From Chloroflexota bacterium (GTDB lineage Bacteria > Chloroflexota > FW602-bin22 > JACPRP01): a stretch of 8,517 nucleotides of DNA. The notes below the pieces were generated by a model. That model saw only the letters and a program-made list of their open reading frames with translations, was not told the origin of the DNA and searched no databases. A program made the position numbers and the translations under genes. The stretch is taken from assembly GCA_016210495.1 (NCBI GenBank), contig JACQUC010000256.1, positions 1 through 8,517 of the forward strand, given 5' to 3'. Positions 1 to 6,030 of this stretch are shown here, piece after piece (position 1 is the stretch's first letter; every line of letters begins with the position of its first letter).

Positions 1-47
1 GGTTTACTCTATATATAAGATATCAAATATACGCAGTGAAATAATTG

Positions 48-73
48 GCCGAGCGTGACGACTCGCGCTCGGC
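48..73. promoter_or_regulatory. Inverted repeat in the leader of the DUF1059 gene
   Basis: GCCGAGCG at 48-55 pairs with CGCTCGGC at 66-73, giving a perfect 8-bp GC-rich stem around a 10-nt loop. It sits about 35 bp before the DUF1059 start. Upstream, positions 1-45 are strikingly AT-rich for this window and contain TATAAG (14-19), a possible -10 element, but I see no convincing -35 partner. No T-run follows on the plus strand, so it is not a standard terminator for an upstream plus-strand gene. It could be an operator, an mRNA leader hairpin or the tail of a terminator for something outside the window. The pairing is seen; the role is unknown. Confidence 0.35.
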
Positions 74-94
74 ACCATGGAAGCGTTCCCCGAA

Positions 95-100
95 GGGAGG
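95..100 (+). promoter_or_regulatory. Ribosome binding site that sets the DUF1059 start
   Basis: GGGAGG lies 8 nt before the GTG at 109, which is ideal spacing. An ATG at 104 is only 3 nt away and opens a 23-codon frame of no recognisable content. The site therefore favours the GTG at 109 over both that ATG and the upstream in-frame GTG at 55, which would read through the inverted repeat. Confidence 0.6.
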
Positions 101-108
101 TGAATGAA

Positions 109-291
109 GTGGCAAGTAGCCTTTGGAGCATTTCTTGCGATCCGACGTGCGGTTTTGCGGTGCAGAGTCACGACAAAAACGAGGTGATCAACCTCTGTTA
201 CGAGCACGCCTCGCTAGCGCATCCGGACCAGAACTTGACTCGCGAGCAGCTTGGCTCGATGGTGAGTGCAGATAGCTTCTGCAGCAGATAG
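109..291 (+). CDS. DUF1059 small protein
   Basis: This is a 60-residue protein of the DUF1059 family. Such small proteins of about 55-60 residues carry a conserved Cys near the N-terminus and a His-rich helix, and are often annotated as small metal-binding proteins; their function is not established. Seen here: the CDPTCGF motif at residues 10-16, then HDKNEVINLCYEHASLAH (residues 21-38), with H33 and H38 in the family's HA..AH position, and a short acidic/polar helix to residue 52. The last residues, ADSFCSR, look like a non-conserved tail. There is no signal peptide or membrane segment, so it is probably cytoplasmic. The GTG start at 109 has a GGGAGG site 8 nt upstream. The gene stands alone, ends just before a hairpin terminator and is not co-oriented with a close partner, so context gives no function. 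Family assignment is from motif recognition only. Confidence 0.78.
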   Translation: MASSLWSISCDPTCGFAVQSHDKNEVINLCYEHASLAHPDQNLTREQLGSMVSADSFCSR

Positions 292-311
292 ATCGCAGGT
301 AACCGTGTCTG

Positions 312-344
312 AACCCTCCGGGCGCAAGTTCGGAGGGTTTTCGT
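312..344 (+). terminator. Rho-independent terminator after the DUF1059 gene
   Basis: AACCCTCCG (312-320) pairs with CGGAGGGTT (331-339), a 9-bp stem with a 10-nt loop, followed by a short T-rich tail (TTTT at 338-341, then CG and T). It begins 20 nt after the TAG of the DUF1059 gene, the right place to end that transcript. The tail is short, so efficiency may be moderate. The stem begins with AA on its left arm, so weak function in the other orientation is possible. Confidence 0.75.
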
Positions 345-398
345 GCTAAGTTTTCCATGCCCTTGGCTGAGCGCCACCAAGCACAAAAACCCAGGGAC

Positions 399-491
399 GT
401 TCACCACGAAGAACACGAAGGACACGAAGTTCTCTTTGTGATTCCTCTTTGCGGCCTTTGCGCTCTTTGCGGTTCACCTATTTTTCGTGTT
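399..491. repeat. Composite 9-bp low-complexity repeat (CACGAAGNN / TTTGCGNNN)
   Basis: Three head-to-tail 9-bp units CACGAAGAA, CACGAAGGA and CACGAAGTT run from 405 to 431. After a short spacer come three 9-bp units of a second kind, TTTGCGGCC, TTTGCGCTC and TTTGCGGTT, at 448-474. GTTCACC occurs at both ends (399-405 and 472-478), and TTCGTGTT at 484-491 is the reverse complement of AACACGAA at 412-419. I recognise this style of element as an intergenic repeat scattered through several bacterial phyla in metagenomic genomes; its function is unknown to me. It lacks 25-40 bp repeats with unique spacers, so it is not a CRISPR array. It lies directly beside the end of the broken gene at 497-1036. 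Confidence 0.8.
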
Positions 492-496
492 CGCTT

Positions 497-1036
497 CTAA
501 TGGCTTGGGCCAACTCTGACCTCCCCGATAAAGGCCATCTGACCTGGCGGGCCGAGCGACTGCCAGTAGAGGGTCAGCCTCACATACTCGCCCGAGACAA
601 CAGCATTGATTGCTCGATAGCCCAGAAGCGCCGTTGCGTTGCCAATCCTGACCGATACTTCGTGTGGAATGAGTGGAGGCGTGGTCCCCCGCCAGACCGG
701 CAACGGAGAAGGGTACGCGGGCAGTATGTAGGCAAATGGGGTGATTGCCGCCAGGCTTCCGAGGCCTACGGCGAATGTGGCCGACAGCCACTGCGCGCGG
801 ATTGTCCGAGTTGCCTGGAGAAGGCCATAAGCGAACAGGCCAGCTCCAGCGCCGGCAACGGGGAGGAACAAGCGCATCTGGTTGACGAAATAGACCTCCG
901 ATTTGACGACTGCCCGATAGGCGAAGATGGCCATAAACGACACCACGAGCGCCAGCAGAAGCAGACGGCAAGCACTTCCCCGGTGCGGTGGCCACCAACC
1001 CATCGCCATTGACACCAACAGGATTCGCGCTATCAT
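497..1036 (-). pseudogene. Relic of a DUF2142-like membrane protein (C-terminal part)
   Basis: The minus strand is open here and encodes about 180 residues. They contain three hydrophobic helices (around nt 990-930, 890-830 and 800-740), including a FVNQMRLFLPVAGAG segment that resembles the QGRLLFPALPALAL helix of DUF2142-type proteins. A short extracytoplasmic stretch then leads to ALLGYRAINAVVSGEYVRLTLYWQS, the opening strands of the same beta-sandwich module repeated in the large gene next door. The module then breaks off: after LGPPG (about nt 530) the expected strands and the closing P-x-G-x-Y strand are missing, and a stop follows at 497, six bases from the 9-bp repeat element. The N-terminal several hundred residues of such a protein are also absent. 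The open frame continues upstream to a GTG at 1132, but that stretch has no family character. I read it as a decayed paralogue or relic truncated at both ends. A short functional protein is possible but unlikely. Confidence 0.6.
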
Positions 1037-1119
1037 GCCTGTGTCCGCTCTAAGACCAACTCGCTGCCGAATTCTATTGGGAGGAATGTGGCCAGGATAG
1101 CCCCGGCTCGCCAATTGAT

Positions 1120-3999
1120 GTGGTGAAGACACAGTACACCTGGTTTTGCGCCCTGTTGATCGGCCTGCTCGCGATGTTTTCGGCCATGCCGCTATTTCGT
1201 CCCACCATCTTTGCCTCCAGCGACTTTCTGTTTCATCTCTACCGGCTTATGGAGTACGACACGCTGATTCGCCACGGCACGCTCTACCCTCGATGGGCGC
1301 CGGATTTTCACTATGGCCTGGGCTCACCCATTTTCAACTACTACTCGCCGCTTACTTACTACCTTGGAGAAGTGTTCCATCTGCTCGGGGCGGGGTATTT
1401 CGATTCGCTGAAGCTCCTGGTCTTCGCCGCGATGGCGCTGTCTGGAGTCGGCGCCTATCTGTACACCAGGAGATATCTTTCGCCCGCTGCAAGCACCATG
1501 GCGGCAGTCGCGTACATGTACACCCCGTATCACCTGATCAACCTCTATTTCCGCGGCGACATACCGGAATACCTGGCCTACACCTGGTTCCCGTTCATAC
1601 TCTGGTCGCTTAGAAATGTGGTGCAGCGGCATCGGCCCACCGACGTCGCTGTGGCCAGCGTATTCTATGCTGGTCTGATCTTGACTCATAACCTTTCGGC
1701 CGCGATCTTCTCGGTCTTCATGATTATCTATGGCACGGCGCTGCTCTGGCACAACCGAGCGGCCCGGCTCGCGAGATGGGCGCAAACAGCAGGTGACGGG
1801 CTTCGACTGGTGGGAACAGGCACGCTTTCCTTGGGCCGTACCGCGTTCTTCTGGCTCCCGTCGCTGGCCGAGAAGCACTTGGTCGACGTCGAGCGAATGC
1901 TATACTACGATTTTCGTACTAGCTTTCCCACCCTCGAGCAACTACTGCCCGCCTCCCTCGTTTACGATTACGGCGCCTTGCTATCGCCCGCGATTCGTGG
2001 TCAACCCTGGCTCGGACTGCTCCCGGCTGTTTTCCCCTGTCTGGGGGTGCTGGCGCTCGTCTGGCGCAGAAGAACTCCGGATCATCGGCTGCGCGCTGAG
2101 GTTATCGCTAGCCTGATTGTCGGAGCCTCTTCGTTCATTGTTATGGCTCCCGCCTCGACCTGGTTTTGGGAGAACGTACCCATGCTCAATTTCGTGCAGT
2201 TCCCCACCAGGTTCCTGGCGTTCCTCGGACTGCCCAGCGCGCTACTTGCAGGGGTCGCCGCAGACTCTATACCACACAGGCTGCGTACGGTCGTCATCGC
2301 GGGGCTGGTATCGCTGGTTATCGTCTCCGCTACCGCCGGCCTGTCGCCCCAGGAATCCAATACACGGCAAGAGCAGATTTCACGTGCAGGCAGTATCGAG
2401 TTCGAGGTTAGCTCCGGTACTCTGGGCACGACTGCCGGAGGGGAATACCTGCCGAAGTCGGTCAAGAAACCCCCCGAGGCGCCAGGCACCGCGCTGGCCG
2501 CGCTCCTCGGCCAGCCTATGCCGGCGCTAGCCGAGTCACTCCCGGGTGTGCGAGCCGAGGTCGTGGAGAAGAGGGCCACGCGCGCCGCGTACAAGCTGGA
2601 CGCCGAAACAGCGACCACTATCGTGCTCAACGCGCTGTACTTTCCCGGTTGGGTCGCCTATCTCGATGACGTGGCGACCCCGATAGGCATCGACGACCCC
2701 TCGGGACTGATTAAGGTCGACGTCCCTGCGGGCCGGCACACCTTGAGGATCGACTTCGTCGAGACCCCCATTCGTCTTCTTGGTGATGTCGTTTCGGCTC
2801 TCGCCGCTATCCTGCTGCTCGTTCTGTGCGGTTTTGCCGCTGCCAGGCACTTGCGTGGACGTCCGCAGTTGCACTTGTCCGTCGCATGGCGCAGGCTATT
2901 CTCAGACCACGGCAAGTGGGGCAGTAGAACCAGGATGGCCAAAACGGGTATCCTCCTGGCGATCGTCTTCTTCTGGCTGGTGGCCAGGGCCGTGTACGAT
3001 GCCACCTATGGCTCCTCGCAGTCTTACATGTTTCCACTTCGTATGAACTTAGGCGACCAGGTGACGGTCCAAGGACAGGACCTTTGGGGAGTTGAAACAG
3101 GATGGCCGATGAGGGCCACTCCCCCGTCGACACTGCAAGTCAGTGTCAACTGGCGGCCTACCGGGCTTGGCTCCACGAATGACACTGGCACGCGCCAGTA
3201 CCGGCCCTATGCCCGACTGACCAATCCCTTTGACCAGACGTGGGCGTACTCCGAATCCGCCGACCTGTATCCGGCTGCGAGATGGAATAGGACAGACAGC
3301 ATCGCCAGCACCTTGCCGCTGGAAATCCCGCTGGCGACGCCGCCGGGGGCATACTACGTCGAGGTGGGCTTCCAGTCTGTTGCTGCCGAGCTGGTCCCGG
3401 CGCCGACCGATGCACCGGTGGGTCCGATCCTCCCCGTGTGGAAAGCTGGTCGCATCGGGCCGATATTCGTAGGAAAGGGGCGTGCGCCAGGCGACGGGGA
3501 TGCAACTGCGATGCTGAGGCAAAGCGGCGGGAATACTGGCGGCCAAACAAAGGGCGGACCAATATCGATCCCCCCGGCCAGCTTCCAGCGTGGAGTGCGG
3601 CTGCTCGACCACATAGTGGCCAGGGGTGACACTCCTGGCACCGGTCGACCCGGTGGGCCACTCGCCTTGTCGCCCGCGCCAGCTTCTTTCGTGTCAAATG
3701 CCGGCGACACGCTGAGGCTGGATCTGCTGTGGCAGGCCGCACAGCAACTGGACGAGGCCCTTACGGTCGTCGTGCGCGTTGTGGACAGTACCGGATTCAC
3801 CTGGGCCAATCGAGATAGTCAGCCGGCCCATGGCGCCTATCCGACCTCGTTCTGGGTGAGTGGCGAGGTCGTACGTGACCAGCTCAACCTTCGCATTCCG
3901 GCCGAGACCCCGCCAGGCGAGTACCGTCTCCAACTAATGTTGAGCCGGGCTGCTGAGCGTCGTAGACGAGCACGGCTCGCCAACCAGGCCCGCTCTTGA
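1120..3999 (+). CDS. PTPS-related GT-C-like integral membrane protein, N-terminal frame (959 aa) of a frameshifted gene
   Basis: This is the N-terminal frame of a very large membrane protein of the PTPS-related/COG5617 type, which resembles GT-C glycosyltransferases using lipid-linked sugars. Residues 6-410 hold about ten hydrophobic segments. The first outer loop carries SSDFLFHLYRL (D35, H39), the position of the GT-C catalytic acid, then LYPRWAPDFHYGLGSPIFNY (55-74), TPYHLINLYFRGDIPEYLA (135-153) and QFPTRFLAFLG (360-370). An extracytoplasmic domain (411-550) includes EYLPK (442-446), YFPGW (507-511) and VPAGRHTLRIDF (535-546). Helices follow at about 553-575 and 607-626. Then come two beta-sandwich modules, 644-752 and 824-941, the second ending in IPAETPPGEYRLQLML. 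After L941 the frame turns into an Arg-rich tail (SRAAERRRRARLANQARS) and stops, while the expected continuation lies in the next frame. The start is GTG 1120 or the adjacent GTG 1123; no strong ribosome binding site is close. The donor and acceptor are unknown. Confidence 0.85.
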   Translation: MVKTQYTWFCALLIGLLAMFSAMPLFRPTIFASSDFLFHLYRLMEYDTLIRHGTLYPRWAPDFHYGLGSPIFNYYSPLTYYLGEVFHLLGAGYFDSLKLLVFAAMALSGVGAYLYTRRYLSPAASTMAAVAYMYTPYHLINLYFRGDIPEYLAYTWFPFILWSLRNVVQRHRPTDVAVASVFYAGLILTHNLSAAIFSVFMIIYGTALLWHNRAARLARWAQTAGDGLRLVGTGTLSLGRTAFFWLPSLAEKHLVDVERMLYYDFRTSFPTLEQLLPASLVYDYGALLSPAIRGQPWLGLLPAVFPCLGVLALVWRRRTPDHRLRAEVIASLIVGASSFIVMAPASTWFWENVPMLNFVQFPTRFLAFLGLPSALLAGVAADSIPHRLRTVVIAGLVSLVIVSATAGLSPQESNTRQEQISRAGSIEFEVSSGTLGTTAGGEYLPKSVKKPPEAPGTALAALLGQPMPALAESLPGVRAEVVEKRATRAAYKLDAETATTIVLNALYFPGWVAYLDDVATPIGIDDPSGLIKVDVPAGRHTLRIDFVETPIRLLGDVVSALAAILLLVLCGFAAARHLRGRPQLHLSVAWRRLFSDHGKWGSRTRMAKTGILLAIVFFWLVARAVYDATYGSSQSYMFPLRMNLGDQVTVQGQDLWGVETGWPMRATPPSTLQVSVNWRPTGLGSTNDTGTRQYRPYARLTNPFDQTWAYSESADLYPAARWNRTDSIASTLPLEIPLATPPGAYYVEVGFQSVAAELVPAPTDAPVGPILPVWKAGRIGPIFVGKGRAPGDGDATAMLRQSGGNTGGQTKGGPISIPPASFQRGVRLLDHIVARGDTPGTGRPGGPLALSPAPASFVSNAGDTLRLDLLWQAAQQLDEALTVVVRVVDSTGFTWANRDSQPAHGAYPTSFWVSGEVVRDQLNLRIPAETPPGEYRLQLMLSRAAERRRRARLANQARS
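3941..3999 (+). other. Frameshift zone joining the two parts of the large membrane protein gene
   Basis: The frame from 1120 loses module character just after codon 3940 (residue 941) and ends with TGA at 3997. The +1 frame has a stop at 3941-3943 but is then open without interruption to 4897. From 3944 it encodes AGLLSVVDEHGSPTRPALD and LSSISLLPP, which is what should follow the YRLQLML strand in this module family (a D-x-x-G-x-P turn, then a closing strand ending in LPP). Passing from the first frame to the second needs a net +1 change between about 3943 and 3996, most simply one extra base near the GGG at 3947-3949. This could be a real mutation, a sequencing or assembly error, or much less likely programmed frameshifting. 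I see no recognised slippery site plus pseudoknot. Confidence 0.8.
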
Positions 4000-4018
4000 C
4001 CTTAGCAGTATCTCTCTA

Positions 4019-4897
4019 TTGCCGCCAGCGCGCCCGCCCGCGCTTGAGGATGTCAAGGTGCAGCGACACCTGCTGGCCCCATTGGGCGACTCCGTTTCGC
4101 TGCTGGGCTACTCGCTTGGCCGAAGCACGGCACGGCCCGGTGAGGCCGTTCACCTGGACCTTTACTGGCTGGCCAACGCCGTATCCAAGGCTGACCTCCG
4201 GCTCCGCCTCGAGCTGCTGGCGCAGGATGGCAAGGTCTGGCCGCTGTTGTCGTCGCGCCCGCTCGGCGAAAGGTACCCAACTACGCGCTGGAGAACCGGT
4301 GACATCTGGCGTGGTCAGTACGAGTTGTTGCTTCCCGCGACACTGGGGCCGGGGCCTCACCGCCTTGTCGTGCGGCTGGAGGATATCGTCACTGGACGCG
4401 AGGTGGGCAGTGTGCACCTGGACGAGGTTGCGGTCCTGCCACGGGAAAGGACGTTTGTCGCTTCTCCCAAAAACCCGCTGGCAGAGGAGTTCGGCCGTCA
4501 GGTTCGACTGCTTGGCTATGACGTCACCACCGGCGGGACGGAGATCAGCGGCAACTCGCCGGCAGTGGTGGCGCCTCAGAGGATCGACGTGACCGTCTAC
4601 TGGCAAGCTATGGCAGAGGTGCAAACCGGCTATACAGTTTTCGTTCAGGCGCTTGATTCTGGCGGGAAGCTGGTTTTCCAACACGACGGAGTACCTGGGC
4701 TAGGGATATCCCCGACGACCGGGTGGGTTGCCGGCGAGGTGGTGGCCGACACACATCCCCTGGACATTCCTGCAAGCCTGCCACAGGGAGACTACACGAT
4801 CATCGTCGGGCTCTACGATCCCGTCTCGATGAGACGCTTAGATCTGATGCCCGGGAAGGACTTCGTGCCGCTGACACAGTTGCGGGTTTCGCGCTAA
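4019..4897 (+). CDS. C-terminal part of the large membrane protein: two beta-sandwich modules
   Basis: These 292 residues are best read as the displaced C-terminus of the gene starting at 1120. There is no convincing independent start: the nominal TTG at 4019 has no ribosome binding site, and the frame is open back to 3944 with family-like sequence. It has no signal peptide or helix, so as a separate product it would be stranded in the cytoplasm. Two modules follow the common pattern. Residues 24-122 run from DSVSLLGYSLGR through VHLDLYWLANA and PTTRWRTGDIWRG to LLPATLGPGPHRLVVRLED. Residues 160-268 run from RQVRLLGYDVTTGG through IDVTVYWQAMAE, YTVFVQALDSGGK and PTTGWVAGEVVAD to IPASLPQGDYTIIVGLYDP. 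The last residues LTQLRVSR form the usual final strand, so the natural C-terminus is intact. The role is presumably extracytoplasmic, in glycan binding or structure, but unproven. The stop codon lies 4 bp from the convergent transporter gene. Confidence 0.82.
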   Translation: MPPARPPALEDVKVQRHLLAPLGDSVSLLGYSLGRSTARPGEAVHLDLYWLANAVSKADLRLRLELLAQDGKVWPLLSSRPLGERYPTTRWRTGDIWRGQYELLLPATLGPGPHRLVVRLEDIVTGREVGSVHLDEVAVLPRERTFVASPKNPLAEEFGRQVRLLGYDVTTGGTEISGNSPAVVAPQRIDVTVYWQAMAEVQTGYTVFVQALDSGGKLVFQHDGVPGLGISPTTGWVAGEVVADTHPLDIPASLPQGDYTIIVGLYDPVSMRRLDLMPGKDFVPLTQLRVSR

Positions 4898-4901
4898 TGC
4901 G

Positions 4902-5267
4902 CTATGTCCTGGAAACGACGAACACCCCCGCGCAGATGACCAGGACCCCCGCGAGGCGCATCATAGAAACCTGCTCGTTGAGGAAAAGCCACGAGCTGAT
5001 GACCACCAAGACGTAGCCCAGACTGAGCATCGGATAAGCGTAACTCAACTGAACGCGAGAGATAACCGAGAGCCAGAAGATGGAGCCGCCGAAGACGAAG
5101 GCGAAGCCGAGGAGCACGAAGGGCGAGGTGAAGGCTCGGATAAGGCTCGACATGAGGTTGCTCGGATGCAGCGAGAGGTCGCCAACTTGATTCATTCCGT
5201 ATTTGAGGAGCAGCTCTCCCGTCACCGACATACAGATGGCAGCCAGCAATAGCGCTATGTTCCTCAT
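4902..5267 (-). CDS. EamA/SMR-type small transporter, ArnE-like flippase subunit
   Basis: This 121-residue protein is nearly all membrane, with four hydrophobic helices at about 3-20, 49-70, 77-96 and 103-119. It belongs to the drug/metabolite transporter superfamily in its four-helix form. The sequence SVTGELLLKYGM in helix 1, SYAYPMLSLGYVLV in helix 3, LFLNEQVS in the loop and LAGVLVICAGVFVVS in helix 4 closely recalls ArnE, a subunit of the flippase that moves undecaprenyl-phosphate-L-Ara4N across the inner membrane; that comparison is from memory. Its position at the end of a sugar and glycosyltransferase operon supports lipid-linked sugar flipping. Only one such gene is visible, whereas ArnE pairs with ArnF, so a homodimer is the simple inference. 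The chosen ATG at 5267 lies one base after the TGA of the methyltransferase gene, with GGGGTGA upstream. A GTG at 5279 would add four residues and overlap. Translation is probably coupled to the gene before it. Confidence 0.83.
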   Translation of the reverse strand: MRNIALLLAAICMSVTGELLLKYGMNQVGDLSLHPSNLMSSLIRAFTSPFVLLGFAFVFGGSIFWLSVISRVQLSYAYPMLSLGYVLVVISSWLFLNEQVSMMRLAGVLVICAGVFVVSRT

Positions 5268-5268
5268 T

Positions 5269-6018
5269 TCACCCCACACCCATGCCGTTTTTCTCTCCCA
5301 ACGCCATCACAGAAAGCCCCCAGGGCAAATCGGCGCGCCTGAGCACACTCGCCTCGGAGCCCAATATTCCACGGAACAGCCTGTTGAGAAAAGGCCCCGT
5401 GGGCTTAACGTCCGAGCTCCCGAATCGCTTGAACACCATCTCCGAAATGCGCTTCAGAACCGCGACCGGGAGGAGAAAGCTATTGGCATAGGTTGCTCGC
5501 TCGACCCGGAAGCCCACCCGCCGCATCTTGTGTCTGACCTCCGACGCCGTGTAGCGGTGGCGGGTGTGAACCGCCCTGTCGTGGCTCCCCCGTAGCCAAT
5601 CGTAAGCGGGCAGTCTGATCAATAGGTGGCCGTCGGGCGTCAGCACCCGATAGAACTCCTGCAAAGCGGCCTCGTCGTCCGCGACGGCGAGATGGTACAG
5701 CACGTCGAAAGAGACGACGAGATCGAAGGAGCTGCTCTCGAACGGGAGATTCGAGACCGACCCGCGCACCAGCCTGCTCAGCCCTCGGCCCTGGCAGAAG
5801 GACAAAGCGTCGCCGGAGTAGTCCACGCCGGTGGCCTTACCGTATTTGGCCAGGTACGGCAGCATTCCCCCCGTGCCGCATCCGGCGTCGAGAACGGACA
5901 GGTCGCGGCGCCCGCGATACACGCCGTCCAGCAGAGTCTCGACCAGGCCGCGCATCCCCACATACCACCAGTGCGTGTCTTCGAGGTGGTACATTATCTC
6001 ATACTCTTCCCTGTTCAC
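5269..6018 (-). CDS. Class I SAM-dependent methyltransferase
   Basis: This 249-residue protein has the Rossmann-type Methyltransf_11/25 fold. Motif I is SVLDAGCGTGGML (41-53), the glycine-rich SAM loop. The acidic residue at the end of beta-2 is D66 in TGVDYS, and LPFESSSFDLVVSFDVLYHL (91-110) covers the post-motif and motif IV region. FYRVLTPDGHLLIRLP (122-137) is the usual helix and strand after it. The N-terminal EYEIMYHLEDTHWWYVGMR (5-23) is typical of a subgroup found beside glycosyltransferases in surface-sugar loci. No membrane segment is apparent, so it is cytoplasmic. The substrate is unknown; from context I infer O- or N-methylation of a sugar or lipid-linked sugar. The start is GTG 6018, 12 nt after the preceding stop and preferred because the family motif begins at residue 5. 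An ATG at 5994 has a better ribosome binding site (GGGAAGAG) but would remove part of that motif. Confidence 0.88.
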   Translation of the reverse strand: MNREEYEIMYHLEDTHWWYVGMRGLVETLLDGVYRGRRDLSVLDAGCGTGGMLPYLAKYGKATGVDYSGDALSFCQGRGLSRLVRGSVSNLPFESSSFDLVVSFDVLYHLAVADDEAALQEFYRVLTPDGHLLIRLPAYDWLRGSHDRAVHTRHRYTASEVRHKMRRVGFRVERATYANSFLLPVAVLKRISEMVFKRFGSSDVKPTGPFLNRLFRGILGSEASVLRRADLPWGLSVMALGEKNGMGVG

Positions 6019-6030
6019 GAGTGCCCGACC

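Noticed and set aside
104..187. 23-codon frame from ATG 104
   Set aside because: It is only 3 nt from the ribosome binding site, is out of frame with the DUF1059 protein, and its translation shows nothing recognisable.
399..491. CRISPR-like array
   Set aside because: The units are 9 bp and contiguous, without unique spacers of constant length, and no cas genes are present. It is a short low-complexity tandem element.
449..1012. Plus-strand open frame of 187 codons across the relic region
   Set aside because: It starts inside the 9-bp repeat, has a low-complexity Arg/Gln-rich translation and no family features. The opposite strand carries recognisable membrane helices and a module, so this is the shadow.
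497..1132. Intact 211-residue minus-strand gene starting at GTG 1132
   Set aside because: The first 32 residues have no family character, that start would overlap the start of the large plus-strand gene, and the C-terminal module is cut short. It fits a relic better than a complete gene.
3936..3999. Programmed ribosomal frameshift in the large gene
   Set aside because: I found no recognised slippery heptamer, internal Shine-Dalgarno with a stop-codon slip site, or pseudoknot at the switch. A simple indel or sequence error is more economical.
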